A DNA stretch of 64,000 nt from Ceratobasidium sp. AG-K (GCA_037039685.1 JAWNGF010000002.1:930001-994000), one strand, 5' to 3'; counted from the stretch's first letter, positions 24,301 through 35,151 are shown. The notes: a model not told the origin generated them from the sequence alone. Program-made: numbers and translations.

Positions 24301-27068
24301 GATCCAGAAAGCGATAACAATTGCACTAAGATTCGTTCCGGTTAGCCTTGGCGACTTACTCGAAAACGGAACATGAAAACTTACAAGTTTCTCCACAGAT
24401 TGCCATATTCGTAGTCGTACGAAGCCTTGACAAAAGCATCGCCGTCGACGAATCGCTGACCAGAGACGGAGCCAACAGTTGTGCATACTTGGTTCTCGAG
24501 GCCAATGTTCTCGTAGCCTGGACCGGAAGGAACAAAGTGCGAGCATTCTCCCTCGAGGCCGTGGAACTCGTTGACCAGAATGGCCTCGAATCCGTAACGA
24601 ATAGGGTTAATCCAGGTGAGCCACTTCAGTGCGCCAATCCTATTAAGGTGTATTGGTTAGCGTAGTCCAGGCGCATATAGCAACATCGGCTTACATGGAA
24701 GGCTTGGGGATGGTGTAACCAGTGTAGAGGACGAGAACCAATGTGCCAACACCAGCGACAGCCTGAGCAGTGGACTCTTTGCCGAAGCTAGCTGCCAGAC
24801 CACGGAAGAACGCCTTCATCGTGAGCGTCATGAAGAAGGTAACGAGCAAGAAGATGAAGAATTTCGATGCGTCCTTTTGTAGACCTGAAACAAAATCGTG
24901 TAAGAGACGCGACCAGAGGAATAAGGTGTGGGCCACTGACCAGTCATCCAGTACAAAACAATATCAAAAAGCAGTTGAGTAACAAAAGTAATAGGGATAT
25001 CGACAACAGTCAACGCGAGGGCCTCAACGAATGGATGGTCTGCAAGAGCATAACTATGTCAGTCAAGCGGCCTCACACGCTAAGAGATCAATATTCTTAC
25101 ACATGGCAGCCTTCTGGTGTCGCGCAACGATCGGGCGCTGGGAGTATAGAGCAGCAATCTCGGCCTGATAAATAACTGTTAGCCTTGAAGACACTTCTGA
25201 AACGGAGAGGAACAACTGACCATCGCGCTGAGAGCACCAAACAGAACAGCAAAGAACAACACACCACCACGAGAGAAGTAGGCGGCAGTAGCGGCAGGCA
25301 TATTCAAGAACACGCTACCCATGATCACGGCCTGAATCATAAAGACTAGGTTCATAATCACTTGGGCAGCCATCTCGCCGCGCAGGATCTGAATACGACG
25401 GAGCATGATTCCGCGGACTTGCATCGCGAGCGAAACGGTGTATGCGCTCTTGCGGCTGGCGGTCTTGGCACGCTCGGCCCGGGCGGATTCCTTGTAGAGC
25501 TGACCCTTGGTGGCAAGATGATCTTCAGGGGCTTGAAGGTATGTTTGGGCATCAGCGTGGTTCGCCTGGCCCTCAGGGCTCTTGTTCCAGTAATCGACAA
25601 ACTCTTCGGCGGTACGAGGGACGCGGTTCTCCCATCCAGTTCGAGGCGTACGGGCCAATGGATCAGTTACAGCGACCAAAAAGTCAGCGGTCGTCTGACG
25701 AGGAGCAGGCTCCCAGCCCATGTCAATGAAGTATTGTCGCGCACGGTCCGCTGAGCCAAAGTACACCTGTTTGCCGGCATAAATGATGCAGACCTTGTCG
25801 AAGCACTTGTAGAGCTGCTCGGAGGCTTGGTAGATGGTGACAATGGTGGTGGCCCGCCCAATGTCGGTGGCAATGCGCAGAGCACGAACGAACTCCAATG
25901 CGGTACTAGAGTCGAGGCCACGGGTAGAGCTAAAAGCAAGTTTAGTGGGGTTCGCAGTGTATCATAAGACGAACTTACTTATCCCAGCAACCAATGCGAG
26001 CACGGGTAGCCATCATCTCGGCAATGCTAACACGCTTCTTTTCACCCCCAGAAACCCCACGGATAGACTCATCACCGACTGGGGTGCTAAAAGTGTGTCG
26101 GAGACCAAAGACAGTAGCCAAGGTTGTTACGATGCCTTCAGATATTCGTTAGTCGCTGTTGCGTACGTATGAAAGCAACATACCTTCAATGTATTCGGAG
26201 CGGGTGTGACCTCTGAGGCGGCTCTGAGGAGCGCGCATTTTCGCAGCAACCGTGAGAGTATCCTTGACCGTGAGAGACGGGAAATGGGTATCGTCCTCGG
26301 GCGAGTATCCGACGTCTGACACCCAAAACTCAGTAAACTAGGTTCGTATACCTGATACGCTACATACCTCCACGATAGTGCTTCGCGAGATGAGCAGGCT
26401 CCATGCCGTCGTACGACACTTCTCCCACCACCTCGTGGTAACCCTGCCGCTGGTTTGCTAAGACCTTCAGGAAAGTTGAGCAACCACTGCCTGGCGAGCC
26501 GAGCACAACTAGAAGCGCTATCAGCTACAGTTTAGTCTTAGAAGGATATATGCGTACGAAGCATCTCTCCACTCCTCACGACTCCAGTGAAACTGTTAAG
26601 GATGTCCTTGACGGGAGGATGCCTCTTCTCGTTCACTTTTTGGAGTATCGCCTTTGGCGAGAGCATAGTCAAAACGGTATCCTGGTACTTGGCAGCAGCG
26701 CCCAATCCGCGAACGGTGAGGTCCTAGGAGAAACATGAGCACGATGAAAGAAGCCACATGTTAAGACATACCACAAAACCAACGCCGAGCTCACGCTTCT
26801 TGATTCCCTCCTCGTCCATGCGATCGAGCGCGGTTCGAAGTTGGTTGGCAAAGTCAAATTTCTCCTCCTCCGCGCCATTCTCGACCAGTGTGCCCAGGCC
26901 CGAGGAACGGTTGTCTTCGGCCTGGTCATGGTGCCCGTGGTGTTCCTGTCCGTCGCTTTGGCTGATGCGGGAGAGAGTGCGAGTGAGGTTGGCGCATCCT
27001 TCGGTGTCGAAATGGTTGGCCGGTACGGAACCAGCATGGGTGTGTTCGGCAGGAGTGCCTTTCTCCAT
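21313..27068 (-). CDS. PDR-type full-size ABC transporter (complete)
   Basis: Complete ABCG/PDR exporter in the plasma membrane, roughly 1,500 residues over about 20 introns. Start at ATG 27068 with a hydrophilic, His/Glu-rich head, then [23 protein letters not shown]1 has the PDR-typical degenerate Walker A with Cys instead of Lys (GSPGSGCST, near 26490), signature VSGGEKKR, and [17 protein letters not shown]1 follows (25400-24600), with the linker [19 protein letters not shown]2 has a canonical Walker A (GESGAGKTT, split by an intron near 23940), signature region [22 protein letters not shown] and [12 protein letters not shown]2 ends GLFSRK-stop at 21313-21315. So only NBD2 keeps the catalytic Lys and NBD1 the canonical signature, the usual asymmetric arrangement. 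No break is seen. Fungicide or plant-compound export is typical of the family, but the substrate is unknown. Confidence 0.95.
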
Positions 27069-27996
27069 CCTATTACTGTCGGAAGTTGTCTATTAAGGGG
27101 CAAAGAATTAAGAAGTGGGTGTAGGGGGAAAGGGGAAAGGGAGAAATTGCGTCAAACTGCGGTCTGCTCCACGAATTTATAGTTATGCGCGGACAGGGCG
27201 AGATCCTCCGCGCAAAGGCGAAAAAAACCCGGTTCTGATACGCACTATTGCTTGCCGGTCGTAACTTCAGCGCGCTTCGCGCTAATAAACCGGCGGCCAT
27301 GAAAGATATGCTGTGTTATCTAACCACCTCGATAACCGCGCTCACCGCTATCCTCCGCGGGCGCCAAGCTATAACACACGCCATCTCCCACTGCCGATCG
27401 TTTGTAAACCTGATTCGAAAATTGTCCCACGCGGTTAGGCACCATAGTGTTTGAAGGCCATCTTATAGCACTTTCATCAAGATAAATTGACACAGAGGAG
27501 CCACCTTGACAAGGGGGGATCGACGCGGAGGATCGAGAAAGCAACGTCACGTGAGAGTGGGGTCAGGGAATCGGGCCCCGGTCTCTCCCGGCCTCGGAAT
27601 GCTACAGGACGGAACGTGCTCCAGCTCCCGGATGATATCACGAAACTAGAATATTCCACTAGGCATTGTGCGAGCTTGCATGCTACCATGATAACTCGGG
27701 CTGGTATTTCGTCCTCGATCGTCTCGAGGCTTCTGAGGTGCTTACGTGAATCTCGCGCGTGCCTTGGGTTGGATCTTACGTATGCCGTTTTTGTGGCCTC
27801 ATGAGTTTTGTTGCCTAGCTACAGAACAAATATGCTTTATGGCTATTGGATTTCCTCCAAACCTTCTCGGACTGACAGCTCGCCATTACAAATGACCAGC
27901 CTGTGCAACGCGCGCACCGCGCGAGAGAATCGATTTATGTTCTTAATCATTGTGGGCCGGTCGGTCGATGCCAAGCTTGACATCAATACCGGCACC
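27069..27996. other. Upstream region of the PDR pump
   Basis: 928 bases without a convincing gene. A purine-rich run (27120-27150), a TATA-like box (27176) and a CACGTG inside TCACGTGA (27548-27553) may belong to the pump promoter. Confidence 0.4.
27176..27181 (-). promoter_or_regulatory. TATA-like box of the PDR pump
   Basis: On the minus strand TATAAA lies about 108 bases before the start codon at 27068, a plausible distance for a fungal TATA promoter. Confidence 0.45.
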
Positions 27997-28700
27997 TCAG
28001 GACACGCAAGCTTGCCTCGGGCTTCGGCTCCATAGTACAGACATGTGGTCAACCCACGTTGAAGTTCTCACGCTATGGAGGGCACTGCTATCAGCGTGAA
28101 CATTGGTCGGGGTTGAATACAGCGTCCCATCCCCCGCGCCAGGGTATGTTCCAAACGCAGACCCATCGTACTTGGTCAATTCGGGACAACTTAAGGCCGA
28201 AAGCATGAGCGTAATATTGTTGGTCCAAAGACTCAGCACCGCAGCCAGGCCACTCAGTGCTCCGTTCAAGACATCTGGCATCGCTTGCTAGGAGGCCTGG
28301 AGCCTAAATAGGAGCGATGATCGATAAGCCTTACTACCGCGACGGTTTTAGGGACAGTCACGCAAGACAGACCAAGTTATTTCCTTCCAACGGATTCACC
28401 GAGTTATAAACCCCACCAGTGATGTCGCCGACGTTGACTCCAGCAAAGCTATTCACTTTACCGGTCTAATACACCAATATCAACACGGGGTCTCTCGAAC
28501 ATGGTTGACGGAAGAGGCTCTACTTGCATTTCCACCAATGGAGAGGAACTCTGGATGTTTCAACCCTCCATAAGGTAGCCACGCGGTCAAATAACTGGAT
28601 ATATGCGGGGTGGTAATTGGGTTACTGGCGTTGAAACGGATGCCTGACGGCGAGTAGCCCGATGCTGGATAATCAAAATTTGCAGAAGGCTCTCCCTCTA
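27997..28700 (-). pseudogene. C-terminal exons resembling a heme-thiolate peroxidase (UPO/chloroperoxidase family)
   Basis: Three minus-strand coding pieces join with GT-AG introns: one from about 28700 (FDYPASGYSPSGIRFNAS, then YLTAWLPYGGLKHPEFLSIG), one from about 28465 (GKVNSFAGVNVGDITGGVYN then NPLEGNNLVCLA), and one from about 28290 (MPDVLNGALSGLAAVLSLW, then LSCPELTKYDGSAFGTYPGA). The pattern GKVNSF, then a Cys, then a helix ending in a CP-L-KYD segment recalls, from memory, the C-terminus of agaricomycete heme-thiolate peroxidases. The N-terminal catalytic half, with the Pro-Cys-Pro heme ligand and the Glu-His-Asp motif, is not present upstream, where the protease gene lies. So this is a remnant or a misjudged gene. 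Family assignment is moderate at best. Confidence 0.4.
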
Positions 28701-28884
28701 CTCAACTCTTCGCACTATTGTCTGATTTTTTTCAAAGCAAAGTGACAATGACATTTGAAGGTACCTATCAAATCCGAGTACAACGTGAAGGATCAAGGCG
28801 AGACGAGGTTACGCAATAAGTCAAACTAAAGTACGCGAGCTAAAGACAAACTCAGATACACTGCTCGGCGACAAGGAATGGACA

Positions 28885-28925
28885 GGCGTTGGGACAGAGG
28901 GAGGCGCTGGGACAGAGGGAGGCGT
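28885..28925. repeat. 18-bp tandem repeat, two copies plus partial third
   Basis: GGCGTTGGGACAGAGGGA and GGCGCTGGGACAGAGGGA stand side by side, followed by the first bases of a third copy, directly behind the stop codon of the protease gene. Confidence 0.85.
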
Positions 28926-28932
28926 GCCGCAT

Positions 28933-30530
28933 TTAGAGATCGGCAGCGGTTGGGAAGATGTTGGACTGGTAGCCGTTCTCCTGGAGGCGCTTGATGAGGA
29001 AGTGGATCAAGGTAACGTACGTGCAGTCCGACAACTCGGTGGCTCCAGCGCCGCCGGTGATGATGCCTGCAATCCTTCCCGTACCGTCGATGACGGCGGA
29101 TCCCGAATCTCCTGGCTCGGAAAAGGCACCGGACTTGGAATTGCGGGAGTAAACGGCGACCTCTCTCGTCGGCTGACCTGGTTTACCCTTGAAATAGAAA
29201 CGGACGACGGAACGGATGGTGTTCAGGCGTCCGACCGTCAAGCCAGAGGCGCTGCCACGCTTGATGACCATGATAACGGGGTCGTGGTCGTGATCGAGAG
29301 TCTTCTTGTCGGACTGACCATCTGGCTGTCTGGGATGGTGCTGAAGAACTTGAGAAGGCGGTCACCAGGGTACTTGAACGAGGTCGGGTTGGCCGGGTGA
29401 GAGTACATCCACAAGGTGAACTCTTCGACGGGGATGGAAGTGCCGAGGTCGATACAGTTGGCGACCAAGTTGGTGTTGTCGACACAGGTGCGGTCGATCT
29501 CGATCACTGCCCAGTCCTCGGTACACTGACCCACACCGACGCCGAAACCGAGACGAGGAGATAGAACGACGTGACCGATGGTGCGGTCGGCTGGAGAGCC
29601 CCAGTCGCGGGTAACGTCGCGGAGGAGCTCGCTGAGAGCCACGATTGCCTTCCTGGCCTCCTCCTCCGAGCGCAGAACATCTGCCCTCTCCCCCTCAGCC
29701 TCCTCGTCATGCTGGCCCTCGATCATCTGCATACTCGCTGCGAGCTGCTCGAGAACGATATCCTTGCCGCGGATCTCGGACCGAATGGCCTCGATGCGCT
29801 TCTCGAGGGCGGCGTCACCGAGTAAGAAGACCTTCTTGACCGCCTGGCTGCTGAAACGCGCCTCGCAATGCTCGTTGGTGGTGAAGTCGGGATGGAAGAG
29901 GACGTGACGAGCGGTGACGAGGTAGAGTTTGCCAGGATGCTGGGAGTCGATGAAGAAGAAACCGCCCGTACCCTCCAAGTTGGTGGTATCGGCGCCACAG
30001 ATGGGCAGACCGAAGGTGGTGGCGAAAGGCTCAATAGCCTGGGCGGTGGGCTTCGCGCTGCGGATACGAACGGGCTTGTACAGCTTCGTGTATAGAGTAG
30101 CTTCGGATTGACGTATCTCGACGTGGACGTCGGGTATGCCGTTGTCCGTTAAGATCGCCCGACATCCGACAGCCACCTCGAGTCCCTTCTCAGCCACGAG
30201 AGAGCCAGGAACAACCCCGACCCAAATGATAACAGGGAAAGAATTGCCACGAGTGTACCCGATGCGCACCGGGTCCAAGCTCGTCCAGGCTACCTGCTGG
30301 TTCTCTAGATATGTCTCGATAGCGGGAGCGACGGTGGCCTCCCATACACCGTCAAGGTCGTGGGGACCAACCGGCCGAAGCTCCTTCGGGAGCAGGTAGG
30401 CTTCAGGACCATGGGGTTCGACCCAAGGATCGACGCTGGACCGAGCGACGAGGACTGGCTTGGAGGGGAGGCCATAATAGTAGCAGGCACTCTCAACGGG
30501 AGAAGGGATGCTGGGAGTATGTGGATTCAT
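28933..30530 (-). CDS. Trypsin-like serine protease-fold protein with apparent frameshift
   Basis: An intron-free gene of about 530 codons. ATG 30530 begins MNPHTPSIPSP; the frame is open further upstream but only from a GTG. The chymotrypsin-like triad can be read in order: His in LYLVTARHVLFHPD (near 29900), Asp in CTEDWAVIEIDRT (near 29510), Ser in EPGDSGSAVIDG (near 29090). Between His and Asp lies an extra charged helical insert (near 29840-29610, e.g. LEQLAASMQMIEGQHDEEAE). The frame breaks near 29330: up to there it reads LLKFFSTIPDSQ, afterwards the coding frame is DGQSDKKTLDHDHDPVI. No suitable intron spans the switch, so a one-base indel, real or a sequencing error, separates the Ser from His and Asp. 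No signal peptide is visible, so an intracellular role is likelier. Final stop at 28933-28935. Confidence 0.7.
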
Positions 30531-30843
30531 TTGGTTAGCTGTGTGATACACGAGGAATCCGAGTGCATCAAGGGGCGAAGGATGAGAGAGAAAATGGAAG
30601 CGAAAGAAAAGCAGAAATTATCGATAGGCGAAGGCCGGATGACGCAGAAAGGTTCCGCAGGTCCAAGCACCTCGGTTACCCCAGAGGTTCGTGCGCGGAT
30701 GCAGAGGGGTCGCTGTGGACACGCGAGCTGGGCGGTGGGGCATAATTATGCTCCAGGAACGAGACCGATACTGTGGGGCAGCTCGGAAATGTGAGGGGTC
30801 GAGTGCTGGGCGAGACGCGAGCAACGAGGTGGCTCGTGGCGGG

Positions 30844-30960
30844 TCACGTGCTAGTAGCGGTGTTGGGACACCCAGCAGCAGCAGCGTCCCGAGCAGCACC
30901 ACCCATGGTCGGAAATGCCAGTGCTGAGCTAGCGAGAGCAACATCAAGGGCAAATCTCAT
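30844..30960 (-). pseudogene. Signal-peptide exon, possible N-terminus of a heme-thiolate peroxidase
   Basis: ATG 30960 opens 38 codons: MRFALDVALASSALAFPTMG followed by GAARDAAAAGCPN and a stop. This is a clean secretion signal (n-region Arg, hydrophobic core, cleavage after ALA). The AFP-MGG and AAGCP stretch resembles, from memory, the mature N-terminus of secreted heme-thiolate peroxidases. A TATA box lies about 66 bases upstream. No continuation with the heme-binding Pro-Cys-Pro region is found before the protease gene. It may be exon 1 of a broken peroxidase gene whose C-terminal exons are at 27997-28700. Confidence 0.35.
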
Positions 30961-31462
30961 TATTGCTTAGAGTAATGCTTTGAAAAAGAGGACAGGAGTA
31001 CTGGGGAACATTGTCCCCGCTCTTGTTTATATACGTTGCCCCTGTTTTTGAATGCCCAAGCTGAAGAAGGATGGCTCTCTGATTGGTTTAGGTCGCATAG
31101 CTGTACTAGTGTGTGGAGTAGGGAGTAAAACGCATGACTAGCGCCGGGGCTGTGGGGGCCATATCTCCTTCAACTTCGAGAAATACCAGTAGTGAATTCA
31201 TACGTTAGTTAAAGCAAAAGTACGGTAAATACGTTCCGATTTTTAGCTCGCCTTTACAATTAGGAAGACGAGAGAAAATGGCACTTCACTCATCCGTTTT
31301 ACTCCCTAGAGTGGAGGAGCAACTTCCACTTAGTCATACGTCAGCTTTAGATTGGGTCCGGACCAAACCATATGCTATTAGCCTCAACAACCAGCCCACA
31401 GAATTGCACAATTTACGGCGGTACTGATTTACTCTAAATTAAGGAAGATCAATTATCGCTCA
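30961..31462. other. Intergenic region with TATA box
   Basis: About 500 bases, AT-rich at 31200-31450. Apart from the TATA box at 31026, nothing is supported. Confidence 0.4.
31026..31033 (-). promoter_or_regulatory. TATA box before the signal-peptide ORF
   Basis: TATATAAA on the minus strand, about 66 bases before ATG 30960. Position and match are those of a TATA promoter, which suggests the short secreted frame was once, or still is, transcribed. Confidence 0.5.
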
Positions 31463-33617
31463 TCATTTACTGTCCGAGTCTGATACCGCTGGAAGCACCC
31501 CAAGCACAAAGGCAGCTTCCTCGACCCTGTGAACCAGCACCATTAATTTATCCCGTTTGGCCTCCCATTCCTTCAAATCCTCACGCTCGCCCCTGTTAAG
31601 CCGGTTTTCATCACCAGCGATATCGCTCCTGTCTCGCTTGTCTAGAATGGATTGTACCCTTTCTTTTTCAGTGTCGAGACGTTCCACAAGGTTTCCCAGT
31701 GTTCCATGCAACGAGGCTAGTACGGTTGCGTGGGCTCGAGCAGGGTCGATATACCAAAGATAGATAGTACGAGCTGGCTGTCGGTCAGCAGACTTGGGAA
31801 CCTCCTGAAGGGCCACAATGTTTGCCGTATTTAGAGTGTTGACGAGGACACGGACGTCATTGGGAGCCAACATGGCAATCTTGGCAATCTATCACATCCA
31901 AGGGAAGGTTAGTTCCAGATAGGAATAATGTATCACCAAGAGGATACTTACATGGTCTTCGTGAAGTTTGTTCTTCTCGTCCAGGACTCGAAGAATACGA
32001 CACGCATGGTCTCCCCATCGATCACGAACCGCACCTTCTAATACACCTCGCTTCAGCCTTTTGGAAATGGCCTCGAACTCAACAGCGACCTTCCCTCCGC
32101 CACCGCCACCTCCGCCTGTTAGGTGCGATGTCAGACATTAGCCCGGCGGGCCGGTCATCGGGTTTCTGCTCACCACTGATACTGAGAAAGGCACTTGCCA
32201 CCCCCCATGGAGTTGGGTTGTCGGAGCAGGCCAGTATCGAGACAAACTCTCGAATGACTGATGTTCCAGAGCCCGAACCTTTGAGGTGAAGACCTCGTTC
32301 CAAGCGGGTATTCTCAGGCAGGTGCTGAGATATTTGGTTTGTGGGAACTGGATCTATAGGGCTGGTTCGGGCTTGGATCGAACGACGAACCCGGATCATA
32401 GACTTACCGGAGCGAACCTCGTCTAGGTGTGTCATTTTAGACTCGCATGATTTGATAATTCCTTTAAGAACCGTCGCTGCTTCGTCGTTATATCTCTCAC
32501 GCGCCGCAGCTTCGATGAGCTTTGTATGGTGGTCAGGTATATACCATCAGAACACGAGCCAACGCCTACCTCGTTCCGAATGTGGACGTAGAACTTGGCG
32601 TAATTGACTTTTAGATAAACATCAGGCTAAAAAAACGGCATGCTTAGTGCGAAATCAGTCGACATTAAGCGCATAACTTACATCTATCGCATCCTCTTCC
32701 ACAGCTTGGCGCTACCAAATTAATGTTAGAGGCGAGCTGGTATATGATATCCAGTGTAACGCACCTTTTTGGACCTCCCGCTGCCCCCATCCTTGTTCTT
32801 TGCCTTGCGTTTGATCAATCCCACAGACGGCGCCTCTGCTTCTTCGCGCTCTCTCTTGATTCGTACCTCTGCCAGAGTACGAAATTGGCGTGCATCCTTG
32901 GGAGCAACGATTCCGACATGCTTCTTCCTTTCTTCCGCCTCGTATCGAATAAGTTTATCTCGCGGTGAAATGTGCGATTCGGGAGTGGACAACCGAAGGT
33001 GAGATGATGTGAGAAGTTCAAGAGCAGCTTTGGTGTAGACTTCTGACTCTAAAACAACCGTGCTCTACGTTCTGAGTTGAACAAGGCATATGGCAGGTAG
33101 ACTGGGCTCACCTTTGGTGTTGCTCGATTTATTCAAAAGTCGAAGAATGTCGGGTAGCCTGAGTTTACCGTGGTCCAAAATAATGGAAACGATGTCATAG
33201 CCCTGTCACAGAACAATAAGTCTCCCAAATGGAAGATTGTGTAGTTTAACTCACCGGTGCACCAAACCTCTCCTTTGCAATCGCCAGCACTCTCCCAAAT
33301 CTCAAGCGTGCAATACACTCTTCCCAATCAATCTCGACCACTTCTCCCTCGACAGCATCCTCAGCATGCCAGACCATATTGTGTTGTATCAACGCAATAA
33401 GAGCCGCCCGAACTAGGCTCGGTTTTAGCCCTGTAAATCGAATGAGAGTGGGCAGCTGCAGACGGCCTCGATTTAACAGCTGGCCAGCGACTTTCTGAGC
33501 AGTGGCTGTGGTCAATTTTTGAAAATCAAACTGAGGACTTCGGCTTACCCCCGCTATGGGTCCAAAGTGCGAGCGAACAATTTTCTCACATAGCCGCGCT
33601 GTTTCTTTGCCTGCCAT
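31463..33617 (-). CDS. RPC82: RNA polymerase III subunit RPC3/Rpc82
   Basis: Subunit of the Rpc82-Rpc34-Rpc31 subcomplex that RNA polymerase III uses for initiation at tRNA and 5S genes in the nucleus. ATG 33617 starts MAGKETARLCEKIVRSHFGP, the conserved first winged-helix, followed by LLNRGRLQLPTLIRFTGLKP and ALIALIQHNMVW. Middle exons hold the charged linker EAEAPSVGLIKRKAKNKDGG (near 32830) and HLPENTRLERGLHL (near 32300). A run of glycines (GGGGGGGK) opens the exon at about 32116. The last exons carry RWGDHACRILRVLDEKNKLH and DVRVLVNTLNTANIVALQEV with a C-terminal coiled coil, ending VSDSDSK-stop at 31463. Length and domain order fit the family. The poly-Gly tract next to an intron acceptor is a local peculiarity. 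Confidence 0.93.
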
Positions 33618-33794
33618 GACCCAGTTGTGGTGAATTTACCGTGAGTCACGTGGGGCTGTGTCTAAAGTTGTCCAAAGCGCCCGAATGTGCTTTGTAGTAC
33701 CTCCGGGCCGGCCAACAACACACATAGACCACTCGAGCTCCGCCACGCCCCGCTGTTCAACATAAAAAAAATTCTACGTATTACTAATAAACCA
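33618..33794. promoter_or_regulatory. Compact divergent promoter with CACGTG
   Basis: 177 bases between the start codons of RPC82 (-) and the neighbouring + gene. CACGTG lies at 33647-33652 inside GTCACGTG, 30 bases from the RPC82 start. It could bind a bHLH factor such as a Cbf1-like protein (inference). Confidence 0.5.
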
Positions 33795-34428
33795 ATGATG
33801 GCGGCAACACATTTGCCCCCTGAGCTGTACCAAAAGTTGTTTGAGCGGGAAACACCGACCCCATTGCGCCCGAAAGCACCTCTTTTCCCTGAACTTACAT
33901 CCCAAATCTCCAACCTGAGACTAGGAGGGAAAACCGCACCTCCGGCGGTCACAACTGCGCTCCATTTGTTGAACGACGATGTTCCATCTGCACATACGAT
34001 TGCCGAGCCGTTCTATTATCAGGCAAGTTGGAGCCGATTTCTGCATGATTATAGTCGCAATAATTATGTTAGGAATAGGGCATACATACATGTGATTACC
34101 AGCATGGCATTGTACATATTCGGGATGGAGATTATGGCAACGCGGGCTGGTGGTGAGTCCTACAAAATCATGTTTATGCAGACATATTTATCTGACGTCA
34201 TTCAGGTTTGGACAACTATCACATCCGTTACTTATCGATAACTTTTCCCAAAGGTCAGGCAAAGAGCTCTCCATGAGCGAAGCTCGGCAATCCGCAAGGT
34301 CGTTCATCAACGAGTGTCAAAAGGTGGGAACAGGGACCTCTGAAGGACAGCAATTGGAGCACGAGTTGTATCGGCAACTGAAGAACCTGGCGGATTGGTC
34401 GATCCGGGATTTCGTTGAAGGGAAGTAG
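33795..34428 (+). CDS. Conserved fungal protein of unknown function (LHLLNDD type)
   Basis: Not a named protein to me, but it recalls a fungal family with an N-terminal ALHLLNDD(V/L)..AH.IA motif followed by a HAILHRREGDYWNAKWW-like block. Exon 1 from ATG 33795 reads LPPELYQKLFERETPTPLRP and TTALHLLNDDVPSAHTIAE. A later exon (from about 34104, in another frame) reads HGIVHIRDGDYGNAGWW and continues through an intron (34154-34205) into LDNYHI. A third exon reads ARQSARSFINECQKVG and DWSIRDFVEGK-stop (34426-34428). The junction after IAE could not be resolved and one intron would be only about 32 bases, so either the introns are very short or the copy is damaged. It shares a divergent promoter with RPC82 and is convergent with the next gene. 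Confidence 0.55.
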
Positions 34429-34460
34429 GAGGGGAATTGGCCTATCGTTCACAACACATG

Positions 34461-35151
34461 CTACCTTGTCATATAGAATGGTGAAATAAGAACTTCAACT
34501 GACGTACACCAAACAAACGTATCTATACAGGTTTGGATTGAACTGGGGGTGAAGCGAAGCGGAGGTGGTGCCCGGCCTCCGTAAACGGACCTCCACCAGT
34601 GAGCTAAAACGCCAGCTGAAGACCCAAGGCCCGCGCCACCCAAGACGAGATGAATGATAGGCGCTCTCTTGTAGAAAATAGCGGGCGTTAACATCGCGCC
34701 CAAGAGCATTCCAATAGTCGAATGATCATTGAGTCGAAGGAGACTATGCTACAAACAGCAACCACTTGAACAACGGCAGATTCAAACCACTGCATTTACT
34801 CACATCGTACGCCATCTTGGCCCGAGCCGTATGTACCCGCTCGGGACTAGAAGATGTGGCCCATGCCCACCCTGTACCTGCGCCGGCAACTGCTCCACCT
34901 ATTCCTCCCACCCATGTCGCACGGAGAGTTTGAGTGAGGGACCACGGTCGCCGTTTGGCAATGGCATACCCTGTGTATGCAAGAGGTGCCACAAAGGATA
35001 GTGTTTGATACCCTACATAATGCATCTGGTTAGCTAGTTGAGTGACTGAACGATTGAGCGACAAACCTCTTGTGCTATATTGCCGGAGGATGTACTCAGA
35101 GTCAGCCGCATGGGCTGCCTCCAGAATCCCAAGCTCGGTGGGCGAAGACAT
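34461..35151 (-). CDS. Membrane protein with glycine-rich hydrophobic segments
   Basis: Two exons of about 115 and 90 codons. ATG 35151 starts MSSPTELGILEAAHAADSEY. The first exon has MHYVGYQTLSFVAPLAYTGY (hydrophobic) and WVGGIGGAVAGAGTGWAWAT, a glycine-zipper membrane segment. The intron begins GTGAGT after codons KMAYD, and exon 2 reads DHSTIGMLLGAMLTPAIFYK and IHLVLGGAGLGSSAGVLAHW, again glycine-rich and hydrophobic. It ends PFYMTR-stop at 34461. Probably two to four membrane helices. Such small Gly-zipper proteins are common in mitochondrial inner membranes, but no target peptide or family name can be claimed. The nuclease Nuc1 gene is divergent from it (233 bases between starts). Confidence 0.72.

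Noticed and set aside
1..27068. Secondary-metabolite gene cluster (pumps and carriers side by side)
   Set aside because: No polyketide synthase, peptide synthetase, terpene cyclase or cluster regulator lies among the transporters; duplication explains the grouping better.
30360..30794. 144-codon plus-strand frame
   Set aside because: Antisense to the protease gene start and its leader; composition arises from the opposite coding strand.
30618..30953. 111-codon minus-strand frame overlapping the signal-peptide ORF
   Set aside because: The frame starting at 30960 has the clean signal peptide; the alternative reads the same bases one frame off and contains no domain.
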